Positions 11,152 through 24,296 are shown, numbered from the stretch's first letter. The stretch: DNA of 64,000 bases from Oasisia sp. SBJ-2009 (GCA_964017155.1 OZ024860.1:50710358-50774357), one strand, 5' to 3'. Program-made: numbers and translations. Notes: generated by a model not told the origin, from the letters alone.

Positions 11152-13680
11152 ACTTATCTTCTAATATACAAACAACTGTTGTGTTATTTCCTCAAAACAG
11201 CAGATCAAACGCACTTTTTAGTCTTGTTGTTTGCGTAGTTTGTCATGCGCACTAGCTACAAATTATGCCTTCGCCCGTTCGGTAAGGTCAAGGACGGCCT
11301 GCAATGTTTCTTTAAAATCTAAGATTCTATTTCAGTTAACTTCGAGCCACGGGCACACCGCAAAATGCTCCGCTTACAACAGGGCCTGGTACGGATATGG
11401 CTGTCGGAAGGGATAATTTTGTGTTTTTTTTTTTATACATTCGAGGACTGGCTCATGTCGATGGCATGAGCGTATACTCAAGTCTCAACAAAAACGGCGA
11501 AACGGCGGAAACCAGGAAGAGCGCCTAGCAAATGTGTTCTATTAATTTATCAATTGTTCATCAATTAAATGTGTGGATATGTAACTTATGTATTCGGTTG
11601 AATATTCCATGTACCTTTTAAAGTTTTGTAAATAATGTCTATGACAAGGTGGCCAAGTGTTTATATGTCACATTTATGTTGATTATAGTTCACCAGTATT
11701 AGTACCCCGAAAATGAGTACCATGGTCAGCGCCTTTCTTTTCTTATTGTCTGGTCATGAAATCTTAGCCTAGGCATTATTCATTTGTATGTGATAATATA
11801 ACTAGTGTCTCTTCATCATAATTATTATTGGGGTATTACTACGGTTAATCCCCCTGTTGTGTTTCACAATAATAATAGGTGGTGATATTTAAAAATAATA
11901 ATTAACTTTTATCCTGAAGCAAGCAAACCAATGACAATGACGTCAATGACAATGGTTAATTGTTTGTATTTTCTTCCAGAATTGTCACTACAAACTATCT
12001 AAAATGAAAATTAATGGTGTTTAAGCTGTTAGAAGTTTAACATTCTTCCATGTGCAATATGTTTTAAAAATAGTTCAGTTAATATTAAGATCTAATATAG
12101 GGTCATTCCACGCCAAATCAACCACTATCCAGAAATCTAAGAATGTTTACCAGATTCAAGCTTACTTACATATGTGACAACATTAGACAATGAAAGGTCA
12201 TATGGTATAATCAGTTGCTACAAGATGTTATCTGTAAACAACAGGTGTTGTTTCTTGATTCAAACAACGTGTCGCTTTCGGTTAGTAGTGTTTTCCAACG
12301 GCTAACACTGACAACAATGTGCTGGATCTATATAATCCAGAAACGGGTTAGGTCAAATGTTACGATGCTTATGTGTTGCCTCAGCTAGTGGATTATATAG
12401 CGGATGCCCTTCGGATCCGCGCCATCTTGTGAATTGCCGGCGCCCGCACTCGGATAGGACCGGCTTATTTTGCTTACGTTGTGTTCATTATTACGATAAC
12501 ACAAAGGTGATTTCCTAAACCTGCGCCATGGTCGAGGAGTGCGGTGAATAAATGATGTTATGATCAGTGATCACTGTAGGAGATAAAACTTCTGCCATGG
12601 ACAGGCCGACAGTTAACTATGGGGCGATCTGCCTTCGTCACAGACACAGTGAAACATATGCACAAGGTCAAGGTCAAGGTCGGCATCAAACGTTGCCTTT
12701 AATAAAACAAAGTTGATAATTAACGGTTAAATAAATATTATATTGACATTTCAGATTACTAATGCGACGTACATAACAACGTCTCTAACAAACCATTACT
12801 TTTGTGACATCTCTAAAATGTTCATGCAGTAATTTTTAGTAGAGAAACCGATAGAGATTGTGGCAGATAGAACAATATTGATCCCACAGTCACAGACCTG
12901 TGCGGGCGCCGATCAATATGCAAAATGTATCCTCTGTATTTATATCGCACAGTGCAACAGGTCCCTTTGTAGTTGCTCAGGGGTTACTTATGCGTATCAA
13001 TTATATTACGTCACATTAGCATCAATGTAATAATTCGCAGATAACCGTAGAGATGCGATGGTCACATATGACGAAATAACATAAGAGGGGGAAGGGAATG
13101 TTGTGAGTGGAGGAAGGAAGGGAATGTGATAAGTAGAGAGGGAGGGAAAGGGAGACGAAATATGTTATGAACACTCAAAGTGTATTCACATTTTGTTGAT
13201 CTATACATTGCTTCTATATTCGTCTAGGATTCGCATATGCCATACCGATCTTCCCCGCCAGTTCGCGTCACTCGATAAGGTGGGCAACGTCTCGACATCA
13301 CAGCAATTACAGCTGTACGTAACTCAAGTCTTACCAAGTCGCTGTTTGACACAGTTGAGTATGTTCTACGAAGTCGCCAAAAAAACACCTGTGTCTGGTC
13401 TGACGTATTATCGACGGCAAGTTGGACAGGACCGTTGCTTTATTTAACTAAATTATTTACATCGGTAGCAATGACACAGGGAGTCAATCAGTGTGTGTCA
13501 CAACACGACAAAGCGACATTGATTCACTGCCTCTCATTGATCGGTGTGCAATGCATGACAACTTGTCGTCGACTGAGCTGAAGAGAAGCCTCAACACATC
13601 ACTGTCATTTAGCCATTCCATGTTTTAGTGTACAGTTATGCTGCTGTGAAAATATTACATTTAAATGTAAATCACATTGA
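11152..13680. other. gene-free stretch, no firm feature
   Basis: No coding similarity recognised on either strand. The only small items are three abutting copies of an AGGTCA-type half-site at 12665-12681 and purine-rich gggaag/gagg runs at about 13083-13160. Confidence 0.4.
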
Positions 13681-13788
13681 ACTGTTGGATGGATGGTTGG
13701 GTGGTTGGATGGATGGTTGAATGGTTGGATGGATGGTTGGATATGAATGAATGGATGAATGAATGGATTGGTGGATAGATGATTGGCA

Positions 13789-13845
<57 letters not shown>

Positions 13846-14065
13846 CGTGGTTGAATGGATGGATGGATGGATGGATGGATAGATGGGTGGATGGATGAGT
13901 GGATTGGTTGATTGATGGGTTGATGGTTGAAAGGATGGATGGCTTAATGGCTGAAAGGATGGATGTATGGATTGATGGATGAGTGGATGGATGTATGGAT
14001 GGATGGATGGATGGATGGATGGATGGATGGATTGATTGCTGGATGGACGGATTGATTGATTGGTG

Positions 14066-14100
<35 letters not shown>

Positions 14101-14192
14101 GGATGGATGGATGGATGGATGGATGGATGGATGGATGGATGGATGGATGGATGGATGGATGGATGGATGGATGGATGGATGGATGGATGGAA
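13681..14192 (+). repeat. compound tetranucleotide array (ATGG, GGCT, GATT)
   Basis: About 500 bp of shifting tetranucleotide runs: degenerate ATGG/TTGG at the left, a pure GGCT block at about 13790-13845, mixed ATGG/ATTG, a GATT block near 14070-14100, and a long pure GGAT run to 14192. No coding role is suggested. Confidence 0.9.
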
Positions 14193-15439
14193 AGTGTCTT
14201 GTCGGAAAAAACGGAATTTCTTTACAAATAAAATACGTTAACTGAAATATGGCTAGATAGATTAAAAGCGATCGGCTAGACAGCAGCCCCAGTGCGAGTT
14301 AGCAGGACCGGACGTTCCACGTGAATTCGTTTCTAATCAACACTCACCTCGCGTCCTATTTCTCAGGACCAAGAGTAGCATCGTCAGTGTCAGGCTCGTC
14401 TTACGTGACATTCTCGTCTCTCCGTCCTGGGTCACTGTTGCAGCGGCTGCTGGATAGGTTGACGAGTGACGACTGTTGCTCTGTCGCGAAAAACAAGTCC
14501 GTGACAGGACGTCGACGTTGCACCCGTGTCTACGTTGTCGACAACTGTCCCAGCAACGCCACGATAAAATATTCAGGAGAAACATCGTTGTTCTATAATG
14601 TGTCATGTTTCTAATGACAACGCAACACGCTAATCAGTTTGGTGATCATCTACAATACATTTATGTAACGGCTGTTTGAGTGATTCATATTAGTACATAG
14701 GCGATGTTTTTTAATTTAATTTAATCTAGTTTTTAGCTAGTAGATTAAATTTGTTTCCGTAAAAAGTACACAATTCCACCTATCATACATATAAATTTAA
14801 ATCAGCATGTGTGCATGACTAATTCACGATATCACTATTTTTCCATATAATAATTCTTTTTACAATATGTTAACCGTAGGAGGATTGCTATTTGTACCAG
14901 TTTTAAGAACTATACTGAGCAAGCGTGTCAGCTGTGGTTCAGCAGTAGCTGCTGCTTTGTCTTTCTACTATTGTAGGTGTGTTCACTGTTTCAATGCTTC
15001 GTTGTGCATATTGATCATATAAAAGTATATTATGGAAAAGTCATTCGGTTATTCAACGGAGAATCACTGATGGAACCAACGAATAACGAAACAATTCCGA
15101 ATATTTTAGACATGTATATAAGGCACCAATCAGCTATGTTAGCTATACTTAGTTATATTTATTGAGTACAGCAAAAATTAAATTCAACACAAACTGCCTA
15201 GTTTACGTTAATTTACCAAAGTGATGTTTGTAATTGTGTGGTATGAGATGTTATTACATTATGTAAACATATTTATCCTATGGCTTTTTAATTCACATAT
15301 TACACGTTTATTTTTATTTTTTAAATAAAACATCAGCCAGTCCATATAACACGTCTTCCTTTACGCTTGATACTCTAAATGCCCCGAGCAAGGCGAGTGT
15401 TGTATGTTTCGCAGTGTCAAGGAGAGTGTTGTATGTGTC
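14193..15439. other. no recognised feature
   Basis: Mixed then AT-rich sequence. Short open frames near 14321-14614 on both strands resemble nothing I know and are not supported as genes. Confidence 0.4.
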
Positions 15440-17030
15440 GCAGTGTCAGGCAGGGGCGTCGATCCGGTTTTAAAAGTGGGGGGGACGGGGGACCAATTTA
15501 TATACACATATATGTATGCATTATATATATATATATATAAGTGTATATATATATTTATGACATGCATAATATATATATATACGACCTGAAATACACGTAA
15601 TTTAAAAAAAATATATAAAACATCATTCATTGTTGGTCTTGTGCTAATTCTAAATAAACTAAAACAAGCCTTTATGTTATGCTATTACTAATAGTTATGT
15701 TGGCAGCATATATTTGAAGAGGGGCCATGGCCCACCGCAATCACTGAACATTTGGGGGGTAGACTTTGGATCCAACACTGCTTGTCTGATTCACAGAGTG
15801 ACAAGATGCAGAGCTTACACGGGTGCCTGTATAAGACTTCCCAATACCACCTTTTGGCAAAGAAATTTGTCATCACTAAAATGAGATTAAATTTCACAAA
15901 GTGCATAAATCCGCTGGTTACGCCGTAGGCGATATAAATATCGACCAGGGCGACCAGGCTGCAATCCGAGGGGTGACAGGGCAAGCAAACATTAATAATC
16001 TTTAATATGCTTGATGGCTAATGCCTATTAATATATCAACACAAGGGTGCAAAATGACAGAGCCCGGCGTGATGACAATTTACTGGACTAAGCAAGCAAT
16101 TTTTCTAGTGGTTTTCCACTAGGTAATGGGAAGTTTATATTTTATAATTAATGTTACTGCTAGATCGATGTAGAGTTTTTAAGAGAGGGGAATGATCAGT
16201 CTCGCTATATATGCCTATAAATTTGTTTTATGAATTGAAAAAGTATGAGGACATTTTCTATGCTGACCCCCTCAAGCCGTGGGGTGGTCAGCGTCCCCCT
16301 CGTCCGCCACTGATCGACGCCCATGCTGTGCCTGTGTTGAACTTCCCAATCCAACATTTTGGCAAAGAAATTTGTCGTCACTCAAATGGGAATAAGTTAC
16401 ACAAACTGCAAGAATCCGCCGCTTCTGCCGTAGGCGATAAGCATCAAGCAGGCGAGGGGTGAAAGTGCAACACAAATTTCATCATTTAAAATGTATTTGA
16501 TGGCTAGAGCCTATTAATAATATCAACATAAGGTTAAGGTTGTTAGAGCCCGGCAGCGGCTTAAATTTTTCCGGTAGTTATAAACTTTCCGATTGGCCTT
16601 TCTGCGTATGCGCGACAAATTAAAAATCATCAGTGTGCAACTAAATAACATTTTTGTTATAAATGCCAAGGGCTGTTCGATAACTCTCCTGTGACGACTA
16701 TTCGTTCAATACATTAAAATATTACGTTTGTTTAAATAACTATCACGGATTATCGCGCACTAACAGCAAAACATGCCTCAAAATAAAATATGTTTGCCTC
16801 GTGTTAATTTGCGATAAATAACTTTGCTAAACTTCATATCGCGAGTTTATTGTCTAGCTAGTCCTATGTAGAGAGATGAGTGTTGAGTCAGGCTATATGC
16901 CTCGCAATTTTTCTAAACTGAAAAGTGGGGGGGATAATTCCTATGCTGTCCCCCCACCCTGAAAAGCGGGGGGGGGGGGACGCGTCCCCCCCCCGTCCCC
17001 CACCGATCGACGCCCGTGGTGTCAGGTGTC
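15440..17030. repeat. cluster of a duplicated dispersed repeat
   Basis: Two diverged copies of the same roughly 230-bp text (about 15825-16060 and 16345-16560) share cttcccaat, tttggcaaagaaatttgtc, gccgtaggcgat, gaggggtga and agagcccggc. Each unit is bounded by a motif of the type ggggcgtcgatc next to G- or C-runs (near 15450, 16305, 16990). The right boundary (16965-17010) is a G-run/acgcgt/C-run palindrome able to fold into a GC hairpin. Probably copies of a non-autonomous transposon; class unknown. Confidence 0.55.
15513..15595 (+). repeat. AT-rich microsatellite
   Basis: Interrupted TA/ATA repeats with a tgtatgcat core. Confidence 0.7.
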
Positions 17031-17182
17031 TTTAACTGATCAAAGTGTGTTATGACACCTTGTCAGACTGTCAAAGCTAAACCCATTGCGACTTATCTGG
17101 GAATAATTAAGCCACGCTGCAAATATTGTAGGCATATTATTAATATACATACATGATACATACACACATATGTATGCAAGTA

Positions 17183-17186
<4 letters not shown>

Positions 17187-17227
<41 letters not shown>
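17187..17227 (+). repeat. (AT)n microsatellite
   Basis: About 20 uninterrupted AT units. Confidence 0.95.
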
Positions 17228-17228
<1 letters not shown>

Positions 17229-17343
17229 GATTGTTAAACTTCTTTTTACGACTTCTAGATTTTTTGTAATATACTAATTATATTTCGTAATTTGTAACGG
17301 AAGTATACTTATAAACCACAGAAACTACCGAAAAGTGATTCTA

Positions 17344-17348
<5 letters not shown>

Positions 17349-17416
<68 letters not shown>
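17349..17416 (+). repeat. (AT)n microsatellite
   Basis: About 33 uninterrupted AT units, 120 bp right of another AT run. Confidence 0.95.
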
Positions 17417-17419
<3 letters not shown>

Positions 17420-17815
17420 CAAACGTCCATTAGTGTCGCCCTAACCCTGATATGTGGTGTCGCCCTAATACTTTTGGTCCTGCGTTACTATAGCTTTCAC
17501 TACAAAACAGTTTCAAGTTACCAATGAGCAAGAGCACGCATTCCTAAGCTTGTATTAATAAATTTTATTTATGAAAGTACTCAAATTTAATTGTTATAAA
17601 GATTTTGAAAATGGAATGGATATGTTTGTTTTGATAATCGTATCGGTTAGGCGACACGGCTTATTTGTTTAAATAAAACAAAAAATCTTATGTATGTTGT
17701 ATGTGTCTTTAGCTGGGATGTTCTACAATACAACAGCAGACATGCCACATTTTTGGGATGGCAATGCGTATTATTGACAACAAATTCTGTAAGAATCCGT
17801 ATCGCTAATCAGATC

Positions 17816-18397
17816 TTCCAGTTAAATGGCCTAAGTTATTACGGCCTTTTCAAAACGTGGTTTTCCGCGTTTTTTTCGACGTGTTTATTATGTGTATGTG
17901 TTTGGAATGTCATTCTGCATCACTCACGCTAAAAGAAGTCAGATATATATTTTTTAATTGTGTTTTAGATAAATTTAATGCCGTCGAGTCGACGTAAATA
18001 GGCCGATGTCACAAGGCGCGAGCTGTTAGCGCAGCCAGACAGATCGGGGGCCTCAAACCCCGGCTAGCTTTGTCAAAGGCGATGTCTAGCGTGTGCGTTG
18101 CGAAGTCGAAATAAATTGCCATATTTTATAAATTTATTATCAAAACAAATATATATCTGCATTATATAGAATACAAATTAATGATGTAGCCTTAGTTTTG
18201 GGGACATATTCGCAAATTGTGGCTTATTTACGTCGACTCGACGACATTAAATTGATAAAAAACACAATTTAAAAAAATATATCCGACTTCATTTTTAGCG
18301 GGTGTGATGCAGAATGACATTCCAAACACACACGCATCGACAAAACGTGATAAAACCGTTTTGAAAAGGCCTTAATAATTTAAGCCAGTAACTGGAA
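17816..18397. repeat. long inverted repeat (fold-back element)
   Basis: The left arm 17816-18005 is inverted at 18224-18397 with moderate divergence and small indels. A 27-bp stretch containing gcagaatgacattcc is perfectly complementary, as is the palindromic cgtcgagtcgacg near the inner ends. The spacer is about 218 bp and contains a GC-rich segment (18003-18110) followed by AT-rich sequence. The outer ends read ttccagtta and its complement. This fits a fold-back or MITE-like DNA transposon. No target duplication was established and nothing in it is coding. Confidence 0.7.
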
Positions 18398-18750
18398 AAT
18401 TACCGAAGTTTTATAATTATTTCACTTCAGCACGTTTAAACTGCGTACCCCGAAACAGACAGTGTTATCAAATAATACTTTAAACAAATCAGCAGTTCAC
18501 GCGTTTATCGAAGTTTCATTGGCATGCGTCAACATCTTGAATTCCTAAATGCAAGCGATTTCGCTGAATTCGGCGTCGAGTTCCATTTCCTGTACTGCTT
18601 TTCATAATCGTCACGCGCCTGCCACGCGCCCCGGCTGTTCCCACCCGTTGAGCCTGCCGCAGTTTTCAGAACAACAAATTTACCAGCGCGCCATCTATTA
18701 CGCGCCACAATAAACTAATCGGTAGTTTAGTTCGTTCGTTTCGAATCGAC
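18398..18750. other. no recognised feature
   Basis: Mixed sequence, GC-rich at its right end. No gene or repeat recognised. Confidence 0.4.
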
Positions 18751-18926
18751 GAGACGCGCTTGAGGAGACGCGCTTGAGGAGACGCGCTTGAGGAGACGCG
18801 CTTGAGGAGACGCGCTTGAGGAGACGCGCTTGAGGAGACGCGCTTGAGGAGACGCGCTTGAGGAGACGCGCTTGAGGAGACGCGCTTGAGGAGACGCGCT
18901 TGAGGAGACGCGCTTGAGACGCGCTT
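18751..18926 (+). repeat. 15-bp CpG-rich minisatellite
   Basis: About eleven nearly perfect head-to-tail copies of gacgcgcttgaggag, ending in a truncated unit. The array lies 60 bp upstream of the possible MADF exon. Confidence 0.95.
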
Positions 18927-18988
18927 GATCGCATTTGCCAATGAGGGGGCGACCCTGGAGTCACGTGATACTTCGTTCAAAGCTGAAT

Positions 18989-19142
18989 ATGGCCGATACT
19001 GGGGCAGAAGAGGTTGAGGCGCGATTGATAATATCATGGCAAAAATTCCCACTATTATACGATATAGCCGATAAGAACTATCTGAGTAATGTCTTAAAAG
19101 AAAGGGCATATCGGGAGATTGCGGAGGAATTAAATATGACAG
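18989..19142 (+). CDS. possible first exon of a MADF (Myb/SANT-like) domain protein
   Basis: From ATG 18989 the frame reads an N-terminal MADF-like DNA-binding domain. An LIISWQKFPLLYD stretch is followed by DKNYLSN and ERAYREIAEELNM, giving the expected helix spacing and aromatic residues. After about 51 codons the frame reaches cag|gtagcg (19142/19143), a plausible splice donor at the point where the domain should continue, so the rest would lie in a later exon. I did not find that exon. Beyond the donor the frame loses resemblance before stopping near 19190. MADF proteins serve as transcription regulators and as accessory proteins of Harbinger transposons. A 15-bp array upstream and a GC-rich repeat at 19580-19760 make a transposon origin as likely as a host gene. 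Confidence 0.5.
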
Positions 19143-19327
19143 GTAGCGTATGTGTAAAATGTACAATAAATCTTCCTAACCCGAAATTATAAGACGCCGG
19201 TGTCGTACTGTTGTGGCAGTAATCATGAGTCCAGTGGTGTTTTGCCCTTTTTTCTAGTCTTATCAAATTTTACTGTGAAACGATATTTACAAGCTAAATC
19301 TGTAACATATATTCTTTACAGTTACTC

Positions 19328-19529
<202 letters not shown>

Positions 19530-19574
19530 CATAACTATAAAACAGGTTAAACTATTTTGTTTCAATGTTTGCGA

Positions 19575-19765
19575 AATGTTACGTCTTTAGTGCGTCGTGA
19601 GCGAGTCTTCGCGGTGAGCGGGCAAATCAACTAAAGACTCGCTCACGACTCGCTCAAGACTCGATCTCAAGACTCGCTAAAGACGCGGTCAAAACGCATC
19701 GAAAACGCGTCGCAACAGCGTCGCAAGCGCGCCTCAAGCGAGTCTTCTCGGTGTGCGGGCCGCTT
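19575..19765. repeat. GC-rich degenerate repeat with inverted ends
   Basis: Repeated variants of gactcgctcaag and gcgtcgcaa. The left end carries gcgagtcttcgcggtgagcgg and the right end gcgagtcttctcggtgtgcgg, so similar text opens and closes the segment in direct orientation, with inverted gactcgc copies between. Possibly a non-autonomous element end; class unknown. Confidence 0.4.
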
Positions 19766-21164
19766 AACAGTAAACGATTATTCAGTTATGCTGTATAGTT
19801 TTGTGACGCATACAAGGACATAATGTGGTTAAAAATAATGTCTCCATAAATTTAGTTAAAGTCCGTATCAAAATGGAGTACGGCCGTTAAAAAACCGCCA
19901 AAATCCGTATCGCATACGGGTAATCCGTATCATGTGGCAAGTCTGCAATTATTGCTTAATGCCATTCTAATTAGACTAGTTGTGTTTGCCGTGCTGGTCG
20001 AGAGCGTACCATTCATTCATGATTGACACGAACGAACCACGCTCAGTCACCGGCTCAGAGCGTTTACTCGGGTCACGTGACCACACAAAACGGTTTTTGT
20101 TTTTAATTCTGTAACGCATCATTACATTTTTTGCACATATTTATATACACCGTAATGTATTTCCTTTAAGATCATTGGCACAGTTAAATCATACATAGCG
20201 GAAATTTTATTAAAATTGATGTAAACTAAAAGGCCGTAACGATCGAAAGACAAGCAGCGTTGGTTTACATTTACCGCGCTTATCTAATTTCAATATTTCT
20301 CGCTATACTAAGCCTATTTCTGCACTAAACACCTATTGACAGTGAAGATATATCATAAACCTTACTGCCTGGCGAGATACTTCATCCACAGTGGAAATAT
20401 ATATTCTGCCGAACTCGACGAATTTTCTTCGCCAGGCCGGTTCGGGGGCGCACGGACTGTGTACAATATGGATTATGGTCATGCCATGGTTACACTTCGA
20501 CGGACAGGTGGCGCTGATGGTTGATTTGCACGCATGCCCTATCTAGATCTGCAGAGTGAGACATCCTAGTACATTAACACTATAAAGATCCTTGGTCTTA
20601 CGAAGTCGAACCCAACAGCGCGGTAGGCTGAACAGGTCCCATCACACTATTGTCGCTGTCGTCTAAAACCTGACCTGCATGCCCTCGTGAAACTGTCAAT
20701 GAACATGTCAGGGCAAACGACGTTTGTCATTAGTTATTTATAGCATTGTTCTGCTACTGGTATTTTTCTGGAGTTAGCGAACTGCCAGTATGAAGTCAAC
20801 TGCGGCTCTGTTTTCGCTGAAGCCACTAGCTCTGTGGAAGAAGATGACTTCGCTGAAAACGTAGGATCAGGTGTTTTAGCATTACGCGAGAAGCGAGAAA
20901 GGACTGTCCAGCGATACACAACTAGAGATCCAACGGTGGTTGTCGCATGCATAAAATGCTTGCGTGACGATTGTTCTTTCTCTTGTACAGACGCACAATA
21001 GTGGCGTCCGTCAGCTCCTGATAAGTCACTTCTGCGCACCATGTACGCGGCATAGAAAAACGTGAAGAACTTTCCAACAAGGCACTGGACAGTAGTGTTA
21101 TAAACATATGCTACGTTTGCATTTGGTCCAAGGGATAAAGTAGACTGATTGCTTTACGTACCAC
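19766..21164. other. no firm feature
   Basis: Unique-looking sequence. A minus-strand open frame at about 20734-21042 (102 codons, serine- and threonine-rich) resembles nothing I recognise and has no supporting splice or start context. Confidence 0.35.
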
Positions 21165-21508
21165 AGCTACAGTCAAGTAAAGGCAGTTCTTATATAGCGC
21201 AGTATCCAGTCCTCAGGACCGTTCAAAGTGCTGTACACTTTACTTCCCTGACAGACCTGTTCACTCAGACACCATCTCGGCTTCTCTGGGAAGCATCCAG
21301 CCATATGCTACAATTAATGCGCGAAAGCTGCTCGTACACATATCCACCACTGTCTACAGCCAGGTACTCATTTATTCAGCTGAGTGAACTGGAGCAATGT
21401 AGAGTGAAAAAACTTGCCCAAGGTTTTAACACCGCAGCCAGGATTTGAACTCGGGTTCTCGTAGTCGAGAGTCCGAAGCTCTACCCCTGAGCCACTGCGC
21501 TCTACAAA
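21165..21508 (-). mobile_element. tRNA-derived SINE, near full-length copy
   Basis: Read on the minus strand, the head (21505 to about 21436) is tRNA-like, with an A box TGGCTCAGGGGTAGAGC (21478-21494) and a B box GAGTTCAAATCC (21441-21452), the RNA polymerase III internal promoter. A body of about 230 bp follows and ends in gcgctatataagaactgcc. Partial copies of the same body occur at 27385-27577 and 52246-52375 on the plus strand. The anticodon arm is not well formed for a functional tRNA. SINEs of this kind depend on LINE reverse transcriptase. Confidence 0.8.
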
Positions 21509-23830
21509 ATAGTGGATCTGCCAGTGACAGGTTTATGTCCAACTGTGGCATAAACACGTACGGTACAGTGTCGACAGAAAACAAGAAGGAATAAGAAGGC
21601 ATTAAAATTTATTTAACATTTCATATAACAGCGATTCAGAATGTACAATCAACATTTCAGTGTGTCTGTATGTTGCAAACTGCTTACAATGACAAGTGCA
21701 CATGCTTTTATACAGTGATTTCAACATGGACTACAGTTAGGAGAAAAAATCATCCTTTAGCGTTCATACTATAATATCGTCTGTCCAGAATAAAAATGCT
21801 GTAGGACTGTTTTTGGTTAAACAATTATTATCATTGAAAAAATCATTGTCTAACCAATACATACAGTATATATGAGCAAAACAGCCTATGTCAATAACGT
21901 ATGTGGTACCACCTAAAGGATAGATGCAAACTGATGTCTATATCTAATACATGCCATTTGAATTGCCAATGAAAGTATTACTGATTTCTGGGAAACATCT
22001 ATTTTGGACTTACACGTATTTGACCCTAGGCCGATGATATGAGTTGTAAATAACAATTCCAAAACTGAACATTGCAATGTTTACAAATATATGACTATGT
22101 GCATGTGAGTGTGTACATGTGTATTCATATGCATAATATATACACTATTATCAGACCACATATGGCACAACACAAAATTGTTGTTTAGTTTTATACTTAA
22201 TTCAGTAACCAATGTCTCACCTAATTATTTATGGAGTCATAAAACTACCATATACCACACTGCGCCAAACCAAACGAAACCGCTGTCAAAAAGATTGTAA
22301 TAAACAGCAAATTTACATAAGCAGGCTAACAAGCATAAACTTAACTTCAGCAGTAAACACGTATGACTTGTCATAAAAGTTATCTAAAACATGCTTGAAA
22401 AGACTCAGCAAGAGCTGAAACTGCATGCAACAATACCAAGTAATATCGATGCTTAAAATAATTACACGTGCACCTTAACCAGACTAGCAAAGCACTGGAC
22501 GGAAGTCTCGAGACAAGTGGTGTGACTGCAACCAACACGTCTCTCCTTGGCCACTTGCAGCCAGCATTTAGAATTGTGACCTCAACGTGTAATGTTTCAA
22601 AGCAATATACTCTATCTCTTAGAAAATATAACACATACTAAAATGAACATCTAAAAAGAGTAAATGACAAGATCATCTGGCACTACAGAATATCATAAAT
22701 AAAATAAATAAAGCTAGCTTGCTACTAGGAAGTGGTTTATCCTCAGACCACATAGCAGTTTGTTCACATCAATCAGTTGAAATTATTACAGCTGGTGTAT
22801 ATGTTATGTTGTCTTTGTGAAATTTCATTAAAATATATTCCTGTATCCAACCAATGTCTTGGTATTATGATGTATACACAGCGTCTCCATTCTGTGGCAA
22901 GCTGGAAGCTATTTGAAATAGCATAGCAATGTTTATGTGATAAAATAATTGAAACAAAACGTATGTGAAAGGTAATTTCAATTCAATGTACATCACCATA
23001 AACGTTATATATAACAAGGCAAGTACAGCGCAGAATCACCACTACTGAAACTACCATATCCTACTGTATAAATAGTATCATAATAAATGTGTAACACTTA
23101 AAATATATGGTTATTTACTCAAAACCTGACGTCATAACACATTATCTGTACATCAGTTGATCAAACTGCCACTTGCACAGGGCGCTTCAAAATGACATGA
23201 TTAATGTTGTGCCTGTCAACTGCTGCCCTAGTGACCTCTAGGTGAGTGACACTGACACATGTGACTGTCAGGTGAATGACACTGACACATGTCACAGACA
23301 CAACCTGCTGTGATGTCCATGTATGAGTCTTTACCAAGTGAAACAACACGTTTGTCACCAGGCATTACGTCAACCTGAGCATTATTTGCCTACAAATAAC
23401 CATTATGACTTTCTTGCAAATATAATTATAGCAAGTTGTGTGACAACTTAGTGCCAGCTACATGGTCTGTGATAACATGGTCTGTGATAACATGGTCTGT
23501 GATAACATGGTCTGTGATAACAAGATCTTCCTGTGACAGAATTTGCGAAATCACTGCAAGTCTGTGGTTGGATTATGCATTACTTGACATCAATCGGCGT
23601 GTCTGTTGGCTGTTGGCTGTTGCTAGAGCAACTCTAGAGCCTCCCTCCAGGGTAGATCAGGAGACTATTACAGTTCTGTCTCAATTACAACCTGATCTCC
23701 TCAGCCTCACGTCCACCACGGCTCTCTGACCTGTCCACACACTTGTTAATGTATCAGTTTTGAGACTGACCAACCGTTTTATCTTGATGCACCTCTAAGC
23801 TTGGTTTTCCAAAATTTAAGTTAAAATGAA
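21509..23830. other. intergenic sequence downstream of STXBP4
   Basis: AT-rich, unique-looking sequence between the SINE and the STXBP4 3' end. A four-copy 15-bp repeat of acatggtctgtgata lies at about 23458-23522. No gene was seen. Part of it could belong to an extended STXBP4 3' UTR if a more distal poly(A) site is used. Confidence 0.4.
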
Positions 23831-23851
23831 GCTACCTTGTTTGTGTGTGTT

Positions 23852-23857
23852 TTTATT
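23852..23857 (-). terminator. candidate STXBP4 poly(A) signal
   Basis: AATAAA on the minus strand, 295 nt downstream of the STXBP4 stop codon and the first such hexamer seen there. Cleavage would fall near 23830-23840. Confidence 0.45.
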
Positions 23858-23904
23858 TTTCTTGACAACTACTGACTGTCAATATTTTCACAGACAATCT
23901 CTGT

Positions 23905-23985
23905 GGACCATCATGGTCCATACCATACATGGTTTGTATGCTACCATATATGGTCCATATCATACATGGTCCATACCACACACCC
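23905..23985. repeat. inverted and direct copies of a tatggtcca motif
   Basis: Several copies of atggtccat and its neighbours in both orientations lie within 80 bp, inside the predicted STXBP4 3' UTR. They could form RNA hairpins. Confidence 0.5.
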
Positions 23986-24151
23986 AATGCCGGACCTTAA
24001 TACTGTAAGACATACTTAAACATTAACACAGTGGCTCCCCCTGGTAGAAGACTCAATCTAGACAATCTCAACAGATGATGCCGCCAACTTCGGCTGTGGC
24101 ATCGACATCTGCTGGCGCCATCTGGAGGCAAAGTGCTGGGCATCCACTTGA

Positions 24152-24296
24152 CTAGGCGTGGTCATCGGCCAGACTGTTGTCATGGCTACTGTTGCCGTTG
24201 GTTGCGGGGGGCAGGGGAGGAGGAGGCAGATGGGACGTGTCCGCGTGCTGAATCTTCGACACGGGATGTAGCCAGGACGTGGTCTGTGTCACGTGA
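24152..24296 (-). CDS. STXBP4: STXBP4 exon 19 (WW domain end, C-terminus)
   Basis: The acceptor ctgcag precedes 24296. It completes the split asparagine of the WW domain, then reads HVTQTTSWLHP, which carries the second WW tryptophan. A proline-rich, acidic tail ends at TAG 24154-24152. Confidence 0.93.

Noticed and set aside
20734..21107. Possible minus-strand exon
   Set aside because: No recognisable domain, no convincing splice sites, and overlapping frames are equally open.
21433..21508. Functional tRNA gene (also at 45781-45852 and 49854-49925)
   Set aside because: Pol III boxes are present but acceptor and anticodon stems do not pair properly, and one has a SINE body attached.
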